Part shown: positions 8,469 through 17,649 of the stretch, one piece after another
Numbering within the stretch: the stretch's first letter is position 1
Layout of the letters: every line of letters begins with the position of its first letter
Source of the DNA: Candidatus Eiseniibacteriota bacterium
GTDB lineage: Bacteria > Eisenbacteria > RBG-16-71-46 > SZUA-252
Length of the DNA: 41,532 nt
Direction: 5' to 3'
Assembly (NCBI GenBank): GCA_005893265.1
Contig: VBOX01000004.1
Span: 1-41,532 of the forward strand
Notes under the pieces: generated by a model
What the model was told of the DNA's origin: nothing
Seen by the model: only the letters and a program-made list of their open reading frames with translations
The model's database searches: none
Translations under genes and position numbers: made by a program

Positions 8469-9920
8469 ATGCCGGCGTTCACCGCACCCCAGTGGCTCAT
8501 CCCCGCAGTCAACGTGGTCAGCCTGGTGATCCTGATCTATTTCAGCGCGCTCCAGCTCGTATTGTTCGGCCTTCTGATACTCTCCTTCTTCGACATGCGC
8601 CGGCGGCTCGCCCAAAATTTCTACGCCGACTACGAAGCGGTCGCCAAGTCGCACTTCACCTTCCCGATCACCGTCCTCGTTCCGGCCTACAACGAGGAGC
8701 CGAACGTGGCCGCGGCCGTGCGGTCCGTCCTTTCCCTCGACTATCCGCAGCACGAGGTCATCGTCATCAACGACGGCTCGACCGACGGCACCCTCGACCG
8801 GCTGCGTCGAGAGTACCAGTTGTCGCTGCGCGACACCGTGTACCGCAAGAGCTTGCCGATCGTCGGCGACATTCGCGGCATCTATCGCTCGGCCACGTTC
8901 CGGAACCTCCTGGTCATTGACAAGGTACACGCGGGAAAGAGCGCGGCCCTCAACGTGGGGATCAACCTCTCGCACTACCCGCTCATCTGCACGATCGACG
9001 CCGACTCCCTGTTCCAGGAGAACGCCCTCCTCCGCGTGGTGCGTCCCTTCCTCGAGGATCCGGACCGCGTGATCGCCGTGGGCGGCCAGGTCCGAGTTGC
9101 AAACGGATGCAAAGTGGAACGCGGGCGGATCGTACAACCCCGGCTGCCGCAGAACATCCTCGCGGCATTCCAGGTCGTCGAATACCTGCGCGCCTTCGTG
9201 GCGAGCCGGCTTGGGCTCTCGTCCATGAACAACCTGCTCATCCTCTCGGGGGTGTTCAGCTTGTTCCGGAAGGACGTCGTGATCGAGGTCGGGGGGTACC
9301 GCTCGGACGTGGTCACCGAGGATATGGAGCTGGTTCTTCGGCTCCACCGCCACATGCGGGACCAGAAGCGTCCCTACATCGTCCAGTTCCTCCCGGATCC
9401 GATCTGCTGGACCGAGGTGCCGCAAAAGGTGGGTGCCCTGGCGCGCCAGCGAAACCGGTGGCACCGCGGGCTCATCCACTCTCTTTGGATCCACCGATCG
9501 CTCGCGTGGGGAAGGCACTCGGGATCGCTCCGTTGGATCGGCCTCCCCTACTATGTCTTCTTCGAGGTGCTCGGGCCGATCGTGGAGCTGGTCGGGTATG
9601 TCCTGATCCCGATCGCGTACTTTCTCGGGTTCCTATCGCCGCTCTACTTCTGGGCCTTCCTGTTCCTGGCGATCACTTCGGGGGCCTTCCTCTCGATCTC
9701 CGCCGTCTTCCTTGAGGAGCTCTCCTTCGGCCTGTACCGCAGCTGGGGCGATTTCGCCCTCATGATCGGGGTCGGCGTTCTGGAGAACTTCTCCTACCGC
9801 CTGCTGACTCTCCTCTTCCGCCTCGGCGCCGTGCTCGATATCATTCTAGGGCGCGGAGGGTGGGGGAAGCAGGAGCGCGCCGGCTTCGACCGCATCGGTT
9901 CTTCCCCCACTAAAGCCTGA
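8469..9920 (+). CDS. Processive family-2 glycosyltransferase (polysaccharide synthase, PgaC/BcsA-like)
   Basis: 483 residues. Two transmembrane helices lie near 10-40, a cytosolic GT-A domain at 60-340, and three to four C-terminal helices. Catalytic signatures are complete: VLVPAYNEE at the nucleotide-sugar strand, DGSTDGT, D177-A-D179 metal site, TED with catalytic-base Asp285, and Q327-R-N-R330-W331, the QxxRW motif of processive synthases. This fits a beta-linked homopolymer synthase such as PNAG or cellulose synthase, but no PilZ domain is present and the sugar cannot be deduced. The ATG at 8469 is 2 bases after the HEAT gene stop and uses a GGAGGAGG inside that gene's end. Earlier in-frame starts only give antisense-like sequence. 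Confidence 0.92.
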   Translation: MPAFTAPQWLIPAVNVVSLVILIYFSALQLVLFGLLILSFFDMRRRLAQNFYADYEAVAKSHFTFPITVLVPAYNEEPNVAAAVRSVLSLDYPQHEVIVINDGSTDGTLDRLRREYQLSLRDTVYRKSLPIVGDIRGIYRSATFRNLLVIDKVHAGKSAALNVGINLSHYPLICTIDADSLFQENALLRVVRPFLEDPDRVIAVGGQVRVANGCKVERGRIVQPRLPQNILAAFQVVEYLRAFVASRLGLSSMNNLLILSGVFSLFRKDVVIEVGGYRSDVVTEDMELVLRLHRHMRDQKRPYIVQFLPDPICWTEVPQKVGALARQRNRWHRGLIHSLWIHRSLAWGRHSGSLRWIGLPYYVFFEVLGPIVELVGYVLIPIAYFLGFLSPLYFWAFLFLAITSGAFLSISAVFLEELSFGLYRSWGDFALMIGVGVLENFSYRLLTLLFRLGAVLDIILGRGGWGKQERAGFDRIGSSPTKA

Positions 9921-9940
9921 GCTGACTGCCGCGCCAATCT

Positions 9941-9952
9941 CCTTCCGGAAGG
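9941..9952. other. 12-base perfect palindrome between synthase and protease genes
   Basis: CCTTCCGGAAGG is self-complementary. It is flanked by the wider inverted pair AAAGCC (9913-9918) and GGCTTT (9954-9959). It lies between the glycosyltransferase stop and the protease GTG, and could form a nested stem ending the polysaccharide transcript or shaping the protease leader. The GGAAGGGGG part also serves as a ribosome binding site for the GTG at 9962. Confidence 0.35.
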
Positions 9953-9961
9953 GGGCTTTGC

Positions 9962-12900
9962 GTGCGGCTTCGGGGCACCATCGTCGGGGTTTGCTTCCTT
10001 GCCTGCCTTGCTCCAAAGGCTCATGCCGTCGCTCCCATATTCACCGAAACGCGCCTGCGCGGGACCCATGCCGCCGCGGCGACCCTGGAACGACTCGCCC
10101 GCAAGCCTCCCGGGGTAGACCGGGCCGAACGCCTTCAGACCACAATGTCGCGGCACTACCGTGCGATTGTGATCCTCCTGCAGTTCCCGCCGGACCCGCT
10201 GATACCAGGCGACCCTGGCTTTCTGGCCGACACCCTGGCGCACCCTCCATCGGCCTACGATTCGCTCCTCTTCAGCGTCGGAACCCATCCAGGCGGAAGC
10301 TTCCGCGATTACTACCGGGAGGTCTCGAGGGATTCTTTCGACATCGACGGCGTGGTGACCGGCTGGTACACGGCGCCCCACCCCTATAGCTACTACACCG
10401 ACTCCCAGTCCGGGTTGGGCGATCCCCCTCATAACGCGCAGCAGATGGCGTACGATGCCGTCGTACTCGCGGACCAAGACCTCGATTTCCGCCTCTTTGA
10501 CAGCGATGGCCCGGACGGAGTCCCGGATTCGGGCGATGACGATGGCTTCGTGGATGGGGTCTTCGTCGTACACGCGGGGCCAGGCGCCGAGGAGACCGCG
10601 TCCGCGGACGACATCTATTCCCACAAGTGGACGCTCCCGACCGTGTACACGAGCGGCGATATCGGAGTCGGCGGCCCGATCAAGGCGAGCGCGTACACGA
10701 CCGAGGCGGAAATGTGGGCCGGACTCGCGCCGCACACGGCGGTCAACCAGATCATGTCGATCGGGACATTCTGCCACGAGTTCGGTCATGTCCTGGGACT
10801 CCCGGACCTCTACGACACGAGCGGCCTTCCCACCCAAACCGAGGGCCTGGGCGAATGGGACCTCATGGGCTCGGGAAATTTCTCCCACGCGCCCGGCGAA
10901 TCGCTCGGCACGAGCCCCTCGCATTTCTCGGCATGGTCGAAGCAGACGCTGGGATGGGTCACACCGACAATCGTCTCCACGGACCAGGCAAGCGTCTCGT
11001 TGCAGCCGGTCGAGTCGGGGGGGGCGATCTACCGCCTTTGGACCGACGGAACCAGCGGGGCGCAGTACTTCCTCATCGAGAACCGCCAGCCGGTCGGATT
11101 CGACAGAGGGCTCGTGCGCCGGTCGGTCGAGAGCGAGGGGCTTCAGGCCCACGGGCTTCTCATTTACCACGTCGATGAGTTTGTTCCGGGAAACAACATT
11201 GCCTCGCACAAGATGGTCGACGTCGAGGAGGCGGGAGGGGTGGAGTCGGTTTCGGGGCCGCGTGGGGTTCAGAATTTGGACATTCATCGCGGCTTGATCG
11301 CGTCGCAGTCGGCCTGCGGTACAGCCGCGAGCGTCACCGGAAACCGCGGCGACCGCTACGATCCGTGGCCGGGGCCCCTCCTCGCGAACGAATTCAGCTC
11401 GGCTTCCTGCCCTTCCAGCACGTCCTACTGCGGCGATTTTTCGCAGGTCGCGATCCGAAACATCGTGGAAAACGGGGACGTGATCACGGCCGATCTGCTC
11501 GTGAGGGGCGCCGCGGTGCAACGGAAGGGAGTTGCCATGGACGACTCCCCCCGGATGGGCACCTCCAACGATGGGGATGGTCTTGCGGAACCCGGGGAGT
11601 CGATCCGATTACACTTTCCACTCCTGAACCTCAGCGGCTCGCCGACCCCGACGCTTTACGCCAAGGTCACGACCTTGGACGGTTTTGCGACCGTCACGGC
11701 GGGCGATTCCATCGCATACGGGGCGATCCCCGCCACCCAGTTCGATCCGGGGACGGTCGTGGAGGCGACGGTCAACTCCTCCCCCGACCCAATCGGGGCC
11801 GGATACCGCTATCAGGTCTACTCTCCAAATGGCCTTGTGCTGGCGGACACCGTGCAGGTGTTGCTCGGGGTGAAGACGGGCATCTGCGACGACTTCGAAG
11901 GAACCTCCCGTCGCTGGTATGGTCACCCGGCGTCGTGCTCCCGCGCGAACGAGTGGCATCGCGAGTCGGGATTCAATCACACGCAGGGCGGGGCTTGGGC
12001 GTGGAAGCTCGGGCCCGTGGGTTCCATAGGCAGCTATTCGGCGGGCCAGGATACCCGGCTCATCAGCCAGCCGATTCGGCTCACAGGGTCGAACGACACC
12101 CTCACTTTCTGGCAGCGATACGGCTCTGAAACCGGATCGGACGGCCTTTCAGTCGAAATGAGCGCCGACGCCGGCGGGACGTGGACGCTTCTTCATCCCG
12201 TGCCGGATTATCCGTTCACGGACCGCTGGAGCGGTACCCAGGCGGCATTCGGCCAGGCGAAGGTGCCCATCAGCGGCACCAGCGGCCCCGTCCAGATCGC
12301 ATTCCGTTTCCGGTCCTTGCCCCTCTCGTTCGGAGGCATCGGCTGGTGGATCGACGACGTCGCGGTGAACGGGGACGCGACCTGTGGGACGACCGGTGTG
12401 GAGAACATCGTCTTCGAAGGCGACTACGATCCGGTCCAATCGCGCGTCCGTATCCGGTGGGACATGGGCGGAGCGGGATATCCGACCGTCGGGATCGAGC
12501 GGGCACCCGATGGGCAGCCGCGGGTGAGGGTCGCGAATCCGGTGGGAGATTTCGGGCCCGGCCAGTGGGAGGACCGCGACGTCACGGCCGGCGCGACCTA
12601 TTCCTATTGGGTCACCGCGCCGCGGAATGGCGGGCCCGACCTCGAGTACGGACCGGTCCGGGTCGCGATCCCGACGGGCGCGCCGGCGCCGCGTGTCCTG
12701 ACGCTAGGGCCGGTACGGCCGAACCCCTTCAACCCAGGGGCCAAGGTGTCTGTGTCCCTGGACCGGGACGGTCGCTTCGTGTTGCGGGTGTTCGGCGTGA
12801 ACGGCGCACTGGTCCGCACCCTCCACGACGGACCGGGGACACCGGGTCTGTATCCGTACGCGTGGGATGGCAGGGACGATCGCGGCGCGGCGGTCCCGGG

Positions 12901-12970
12901 AGGCGTGTACCTGATCGAGCTCAAGTCTGGGGGCAGAACGCGGGTCGAGAAGGCGGTCCTCCTTCGATGA
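9962..12970 (+). CDS. Secreted M6-family metalloprotease with C-terminal FlgD/T9SS-type Ig domain
   Basis: 1002 residues. A signal peptide (GTIVGVCFLACLAP, cleavage near AHA) is followed by an immune-inhibitor-A-like M6 peptidase domain with the zinc motif HEFGH at 272-276 and a downstream Asp-rich GLPDLYD. A beta-rich middle has a jelly-roll-like segment (about 640-800). The last roughly 85 residues form a FlgD-like Ig fold: PNPFNPG, LRVFGVNG, WDGRDDRG, GGVYLIEL, ending in VEKAVLLR. That C-terminal pattern is common in secreted proteins of Eisenbacteria and other FCB-related groups and resembles type IX sorting domains. GTG 9962 follows GGAAGGGGG. Probably cell-surface or extracellular and self-activating; not obviously part of the polysaccharide set. 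Confidence 0.92.
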   Translation: MRLRGTIVGVCFLACLAPKAHAVAPIFTETRLRGTHAAAATLERLARKPPGVDRAERLQTTMSRHYRAIVILLQFPPDPLIPGDPGFLADTLAHPPSAYDSLLFSVGTHPGGSFRDYYREVSRDSFDIDGVVTGWYTAPHPYSYYTDSQSGLGDPPHNAQQMAYDAVVLADQDLDFRLFDSDGPDGVPDSGDDDGFVDGVFVVHAGPGAEETASADDIYSHKWTLPTVYTSGDIGVGGPIKASAYTTEAEMWAGLAPHTAVNQIMSIGTFCHEFGHVLGLPDLYDTSGLPTQTEGLGEWDLMGSGNFSHAPGESLGTSPSHFSAWSKQTLGWVTPTIVSTDQASVSLQPVESGGAIYRLWTDGTSGAQYFLIENRQPVGFDRGLVRRSVESEGLQAHGLLIYHVDEFVPGNNIASHKMVDVEEAGGVESVSGPRGVQNLDIHRGLIASQSACGTAASVTGNRGDRYDPWPGPLLANEFSSASCPSSTSYCGDFSQVAIRNIVENGDVITADLLVRGAAVQRKGVAMDDSPRMGTSNDGDGLAEPGESIRLHFPLLNLSGSPTPTLYAKVTTLDGFATVTAGDSIAYGAIPATQFDPGTVVEATVNSSPDPIGAGYRYQVYSPNGLVLADTVQVLLGVKTGICDDFEGTSRRWYGHPASCSRANEWHRESGFNHTQGGAWAWKLGPVGSIGSYSAGQDTRLISQPIRLTGSNDTLTFWQRYGSETGSDGLSVEMSADAGGTWTLLHPVPDYPFTDRWSGTQAAFGQAKVPISGTSGPVQIAFRFRSLPLSFGGIGWWIDDVAVNGDATCGTTGVENIVFEGDYDPVQSRVRIRWDMGGAGYPTVGIERAPDGQPRVRVANPVGDFGPGQWEDRDVTAGATYSYWVTAPRNGGPDLEYGPVRVAIPTGAPAPRVLTLGPVRPNPFNPGAKVSVSLDRDGRFVLRVFGVNGALVRTLHDGPGTPGLYPYAWDGRDDRGAAVPGGVYLIELKSGGRTRVEKAVLLR

Positions 12971-13476
12971 GCACCGGGACGAGCACGCGGATCGACGGAC
13001 CTCTGGTTTACCTCGAAGCCCCAGGGCCCGAGCACCTTCCCGCCATTTGGAAGGTCTACTTGGATGCGCCCGACTATTTCGAGGCGCTGACGGGGAGCGC
13101 GGATTTCGATCCCACGGCCGTGGAAATGCTCTACGAGGATGCTCTGTCCGAGGACAATCGGTATTACCTAGCGATCCGGCGCGTGGACACGAAATCGCTC
13201 GTGGGCACCATCGAGTTCGAGGCCGGCGCCGACGATGTGCCTGCGACCCTGCGGGGACTCGTCGTCGCGCAAGGGGAGCGGGGCCGAGGGTACGGACGGG
13301 CGGCGCTCGAGCTGGCGGAAGGCTTCCTCGCGAACGAGCTGGGCGTCACAACCATCGCGGCCGACGTACCGGAGGGCTACGACGACGGCGCGAGGTTCCT
13401 GGAGGCGCTCGGCTACAGGGAGAGGCGGCTCAAGTCCGCCGAGATCCGCTGGGTGAAGCGGATCGCCGAGGCTTAG
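12967..13476 (+). CDS. GNAT-family N-acetyltransferase
   Basis: 169 residues. ATG 12967 overlaps the protease stop in an ATGA, so it is translationally coupled. The GNAT fold shows motif A as RGLVVAQGERGRGYGRAAL near 95-113, with the acetyl-CoA pyrophosphate loop (R/Q-x-x-G-x-G/A), and the C-terminal FLEALGYRER typical of RimI/RimJ-like enzymes. Substrate unknown. The gene's last 47 bases overlap, on the opposite strand, the end of the hybrid kinase gene. Longer in-frame extensions upstream are antisense-like readings inside the protease and were dropped. Confidence 0.85.
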   Translation: MSTGTSTRIDGPLVYLEAPGPEHLPAIWKVYLDAPDYFEALTGSADFDPTAVEMLYEDALSEDNRYYLAIRRVDTKSLVGTIEFEAGADDVPATLRGLVVAQGERGRGYGRAALELAEGFLANELGVTTIAADVPEGYDDGARFLEALGYRERRLKSAEIRWVKRIAEA

Positions 13477-15820
13477 GGGCGCGGGACGCGAGCGCCTCAT
13501 TCACCTTCGAGACGAGCGTTCCCACCTCGAAGGGCTTGCTGACCACGAAATCGATCCCGTGGGCGACCATCACCTCGTCGCTGACGGTCGCGCCCCAGCC
13601 CGTGACGAGTCCTAGGACGATCTTCGGCCCCCCCTCGACACGGACGATCCGGGCCACTTCCCAACCGCTCACGTCGGGCATCCCGAGGTCGGTGAGCACC
13701 GCGTGGAATCCCCCGGCGCGGAACCGCTCGATACCCTCCATGCCGCAGCTTCCGGTGACGATTTCATGCCCGTCGCCGGCGAGTGCGTCGCGCATCACTT
13801 CCAGAAGATTGATCTCGTCGTCCACCACGAGGATTCGCGCCTTGAACGGCGCCGGGTGACGGTGGGGTCTCGCGAGGTTTGCGGTCGCGGGATCCACGGA
13901 GGGGTAGCGCATGCGCACCACGGTTCCCACGTGTTCCGTGGATTCCACCTCGATCGAGCCCCGGTGGCGACTCACGATCCCGTAGACCATCGAAAGCCCC
14001 AGGCCGTTTCCGGATAAGCCCTTGGTCGTGAAGAAGGGCTCGAACATGCGACTCTTCACCTCTGCGGACATCCCGATGCCGTTGTCCTCCACCTCCAGAA
14101 TCGATTCGGCGCCTTCGGCGCGCGCCCGGATGACGATCGTCCCCCCCTTGGGAAGCGCGTCGACGGCGTTGAAGATGAGGTTCGTGAGCGCCTCGCGGAT
14201 TTCCGCCCGGGTGCCAAGGATCGGCGCGGGCCCCTCCGCATCGATTCGGATTTCCACCTTCACGCCGCGGCGCTCCGCTTCGTTCTTCCATTTGCCCTTG
14301 GTGATCTCGATCACTTCGGCCGCCACCGAAGGGAGATGGAGCACTTCGTTCTGCGACTCCTCGCGGACACGCGTGTATTGCTGGATCCGGCGCACCGTCT
14401 GGCCACCGTCCATCGCGGCCTGACGGATGACCTCAAGCCCCGAGATCACGTCCGGGTCGGAGACTTTCATCTGGAGAAGCTGGGTCCGGCCCAGAATGAT
14501 CCCAAGGTTGTTGTTGAAATCATGCGCCACTCCCGCCGCGAGCTCGCCGAGCGCGCGCAGCTTTTCCCCCCGGATGAGGCGCTCTTGGAGATCGCGCTGC
14601 GCGGAGATGTCGGAGATCAAGATCATCGTCGCGGGCGCATTCTGGAAGAGGAGCCCGACCGTGTGCACCTCGACGTAGATCTGCTTTCCCGATGGCTGGC
14701 AAATCTGACCTTCCACCTGGGCGCCGTTCCCGTCCTCCAGCACCGCCTTGCGCACCTGGTGCTCCGATTCCGGATCGAACACCCCGAACGGATCGACCCC
14801 TTCTTCGAGCAGTGCCGGCGCGTCCCGCCCGGTCATCCTCTCGAACGCTTTGTTGACGAAGACCGCCCGGCCGGCCTGGACGATCAGGATGCCCAGGGGA
14901 GAGCTTTCGACCAGGATGCGGTACTTGCTCTCCGACTCGGCGAGCGCGTGGGTCCGGGATTCCACCGTGGCCTCCAGGCTCTCGTTGAGCGTGCGGAGAT
15001 CCTCCCGGCTCGCCAGGATTTCCGCCTGCTGCTGATGAACCTCGTCCGCCATCCGGTCGAAATGCCACGCGAGCGTTTCCAGCTCGTCCCCGCTGCGTAG
15101 GTTGAGACGCTGCGTGTAATCCCCTCGGGCCATCGCGCGTATCGCGACCACAAGCCGCTCGATCGGCCGCGTGATGGCACGGGCCGCGAACCGCGCGCCG
15201 ATCAGGCATAGAACCGCCGCGACGATCCCCGCGAGCACGAGATGGTGGGTCGTGCGCTGGATGTCCGCATTCACCTCCGCGAGGGAGATCCCGACCCTCA
15301 CGGTCCCCCACTTCACGGCGTGCTCACCCACATAGACCGGGACGAGGAACTCGATGACCGGCGCGGCTTCCATGCGAGGGGTTGGCACGATCATCCAGCG
15401 GTCTTCGCGCGTCTTGATCGCCTCCACGTCCGCGCGCTCTCGTGGTGGATGCCCGAACGAGTTCCGCTCGCGGCTGTCGGCGGCGACCTGGCCCTCCTTG
15501 TCGTAGATCACCACGTAGGCCACGGCGGCGTCTCCTCGGGAGCGGCTCGCGGCCTGGCCCAGCGCGACATAGTTGTACGAGAGAAGCGATGGCGTGGAGA
15601 GCCAGGCGATGCTGTGGGCGAGCGCGAATCCCTTTTCGCGCGTCTGGTCGAGCAGCGATTCCGTCTGGTTCCGGACCACATAGGCCAGCGATACGCCCAC
15701 GAGCCCGACCACGATCAGCCCGAAGGTGAGGACGATCCGGGTCTGGAGCCCGAAACGGCGCCCTGCGGGCGGGTCAACGGAGCGCTTGTGCTGGCTCACG
15801 TTCGGGGACGGGCTTTCCAA
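13430..15820 (-). CDS. Hybrid sensor histidine kinase (periplasmic sensor, HAMP, PAS, HisKA, HATPase, receiver)
   Basis: 796 residues from a TTG at 15820; GTG 15799 is an alternative. Order: transmembrane helix (about 27-48), periplasmic sensor domain (50-195), second helix (195-215), HAMP (218-270), coiled coil (270-300), PAS (305-410), HisKA with phospho-accepting His433 in GVAHDFNNNLG, HATPase (DNGIGM N/G1, FTTKGLSGNGLGL), then a complete receiver with Asp711 in LTDLGMPD and Lys in SKPF. The HDFNN H-box is that of NtrB/hybrid-type kinases. Its 5' end overlaps the peptide-binding-protein gene by 47 bases, so the two are coupled, suggesting that the binding protein could feed the sensor. A separate output regulator is not adjacent. 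Confidence 0.93.
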   Translation of the reverse strand: MESPSPNVSQHKRSVDPPAGRRFGLQTRIVLTFGLIVVGLVGVSLAYVVRNQTESLLDQTREKGFALAHSIAWLSTPSLLSYNYVALGQAASRSRGDAAVAYVVIYDKEGQVAADSRERNSFGHPPRERADVEAIKTREDRWMIVPTPRMEAAPVIEFLVPVYVGEHAVKWGTVRVGISLAEVNADIQRTTHHLVLAGIVAAVLCLIGARFAARAITRPIERLVVAIRAMARGDYTQRLNLRSGDELETLAWHFDRMADEVHQQQAEILASREDLRTLNESLEATVESRTHALAESESKYRILVESSPLGILIVQAGRAVFVNKAFERMTGRDAPALLEEGVDPFGVFDPESEHQVRKAVLEDGNGAQVEGQICQPSGKQIYVEVHTVGLLFQNAPATMILISDISAQRDLQERLIRGEKLRALGELAAGVAHDFNNNLGIILGRTQLLQMKVSDPDVISGLEVIRQAAMDGGQTVRRIQQYTRVREESQNEVLHLPSVAAEVIEITKGKWKNEAERRGVKVEIRIDAEGPAPILGTRAEIREALTNLIFNAVDALPKGGTIVIRARAEGAESILEVEDNGIGMSAEVKSRMFEPFFTTKGLSGNGLGLSMVYGIVSRHRGSIEVESTEHVGTVVRMRYPSVDPATANLARPHRHPAPFKARILVVDDEINLLEVMRDALAGDGHEIVTGSCGMEGIERFRAGGFHAVLTDLGMPDVSGWEVARIVRVEGGPKIVLGLVTGWGATVSDEVMVAHGIDFVVSKPFEVGTLVSKVNEALASRAPKPRRSASPSGSRRT

Positions 15821-17483
15821 TCCGGAGTTTCTCCATCGCGAGGGTCGATATGCCTAGCGGATTGACTTCCAGGCCCGAGAGGTCATCTCTCAGTCCGACG
15901 AATGTGGAAGAGTGGAAGAGCGGCACGAGCGGCGCGGCCTGGACCACGCGTTTCTCCACGTCCCGATACGCGTTCGTCCGTAGCTCGGAATTCGCCGTCC
16001 TTTGTGCGACGTCGAGGAGAGAGTCCACAGCCCGGTCGGCGTATCGGAAATAGTTGGTGCCGCTGGATGAGTAGAACAGGGCGCGAAGGAACGTATCGGG
16101 ATCGGGAATGTCCGCGATCCAGGCCAGCCCGAACATCTGGGCCTGCCGCCCGGTGATGACCCTGTCGAGGTCCGTCCACGAGACGTACTTGAGCTTGATG
16201 CGGATCCCCGCCTCCGCGAGCGAGTTCACCATCACCGTGTCTACCTGCCGGACGCTCTGGTTCGCGTTCGCCTTCCAGAGCGTTATGGGAGGCAAGGGGT
16301 GGCTGGGCCCATATCCCGCAGACGCGAGCACGCGGCGGGCGGATTCGGGATCGTGAGAGAACGTCCGCTGCTCCGGGGAATACGCGGGAAGTCCGGGGGG
16401 CAGTATGCCCTGGGAGAGCACCTTCCCCGCGGGCCACAGTTTCAGCATACGCTCGCGATCCATGGCGAGCGCGATGGCCCGCCTGACCTTGGGGTTCGTG
16501 AGCGGTGCCCTCCTCGTGTTCATTCCTATGAAGGAAAGGCTCAGGTCCTGCCAGCGCACGACGCGGATCTTCGGCTTCTCCTTGAACTCCTCGAGCAGAT
16601 TGAGCGGCAAGTTCGCCATGGCCGCTTCGCCACGGAGCAGCGCCTCCGCCCCCTGAGTGTCCACACCCTCCACCCCTGCCCTTGGCGCGTAGAAGACGAT
16701 CGAATCGATCGCCGGCTTGCCCAGGAAGTAGGTTGGATTCGAGGCGAGGACGATGTCGCCTCCTCGACGATAGGCCAGCCTGAAAGGTCCACACCCGACG
16801 GGATTCTGGGAGAATGGGCGCTTCCCTCGCGCCTCCACCGCTTCCCGAGGCACGACCGACGCCTGATCGAGCGCGAGCGCGCTGAGGAGCGCCCCGTAGG
16901 GGCGGCTTAGTCTTATTTGCAGCTTGTAGCGGCTCAACGCGCGGATGCCGGCGATTTTCGTGGATCTTCCCGCGATGAATTCCGGTACTCCGACGATCGC
17001 ATCGAGGTAGCCGGCCGCGAGTCCCTGGGAGCGGAAGGGCTCCTTGAAGAGTCGGGTCAGGCTGTAGACGAAATCGTTAGCCTCCACCTCTCGGCCGTTT
17101 TGAAAGCGGACCCCCTTGTGCAGGTCGAAAATGTAGGTAAGCCCGTCGCGCGAGATCGTCCAGCTCTCGGCGACCTGTGTGCTGGGCTCGAGGTCGGAGG
17201 TGAGCCCGACGAGAGGGCTGAAAATCTGCGCGATGACGATCGATGCATAGGCGTCGGCGGCGAGCGCGGGATCCAGCGTCCCAGGCGCCTCGTTGAAATA
17301 CCGGAACACCTTGGGCCTCGACGGTATTCCGGACTGGAGCGCGCGGAGGGAGTCGATCGCCCCCCCGGGGTGCTGGGGTCCCCGTAGCTTCGGAGCGGCC
17401 AGAGCGGCCACGATCACGAGGACCAAGGCCGTGGTGATCACAATGGGGTTGGCGGGGCCGTCGTTCCTTCTCCTGTTTGACAC
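15774..17483 (-). CDS. Orphan extracellular peptide/nickel-type solute-binding protein (SBP_bac_5)
   Basis: 569 residues from GTG 17483, chosen over GTG 17498 because GGGGGAG lies 6 bases upstream of it. The N-terminal helix IVITTALVLVIVAALAA has no clear cleavage site, so the protein is probably membrane-tethered. The body shows the family-5 signature (GTLDPALAADAYASIVIAQIF, then ESWTISRDGLTYIFDL, GVRFQNG, VEANDFVYS) and normal length. No permease or ATPase genes are nearby, which is unusual for an import component. It overlaps the hybrid kinase gene, so a role in ligand presentation to that kinase is a fair alternative to transport. Specificity for oligopeptides versus other ligands is not readable. 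Confidence 0.88.
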   Translation of the reverse strand: MSNRRRNDGPANPIVITTALVLVIVAALAAPKLRGPQHPGGAIDSLRALQSGIPSRPKVFRYFNEAPGTLDPALAADAYASIVIAQIFSPLVGLTSDLEPSTQVAESWTISRDGLTYIFDLHKGVRFQNGREVEANDFVYSLTRLFKEPFRSQGLAAGYLDAIVGVPEFIAGRSTKIAGIRALSRYKLQIRLSRPYGALLSALALDQASVVPREAVEARGKRPFSQNPVGCGPFRLAYRRGGDIVLASNPTYFLGKPAIDSIVFYAPRAGVEGVDTQGAEALLRGEAAMANLPLNLLEEFKEKPKIRVVRWQDLSLSFIGMNTRRAPLTNPKVRRAIALAMDRERMLKLWPAGKVLSQGILPPGLPAYSPEQRTFSHDPESARRVLASAGYGPSHPLPPITLWKANANQSVRQVDTVMVNSLAEAGIRIKLKYVSWTDLDRVITGRQAQMFGLAWIADIPDPDTFLRALFYSSSGTNYFRYADRAVDSLLDVAQRTANSELRTNAYRDVEKRVVQAAPLVPLFHSSTFVGLRDDLSGLEVNPLGISTLAMEKLRIGKPVPEREPAQALR

Positions 17484-17534
17484 AGCGGGCTCCCCCACGA
17501 CGGGCCATGTTCACGGCGGGTAAAAGGGCGGGAC

Positions 17535-17557
17535 CCCCGGCGCGTGGCGCCGCGGGG
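17535..17557 (-). promoter_or_regulatory. Imperfect GC hairpin in the leader of the binding-protein gene
   Basis: GGCGC (17539-17543) pairs with GCGCC (17547-17551) around a GTG loop. Outer CCCC (17535-17538) pairs with GGGG (17554-17557), leaving a two-base bulge. A second stem, CAGAGG (17582-17587) with CCTCTG (17598-17603), lies further upstream in the same leader. Neither is followed by a T run, so these are leader structures rather than terminators. No known riboswitch was recognised. Confidence 0.3.
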
Positions 17558-17649
17558 ATCGGCGACCCTGGAACGGGTGGTCAGAGGCATGTATCGACCT
17601 CTGGATTTGTCTACTTGAGAAGAAGTTACGGGGCAGGAAGCTGCGTAGA

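Noticed and set aside
9794-11521. Open frame of 575 codons antisense to the M6 protease
   Set aside because: Low-complexity charged sequence; the + strand carries signal peptide and HEFGH zinc motif in the same region.
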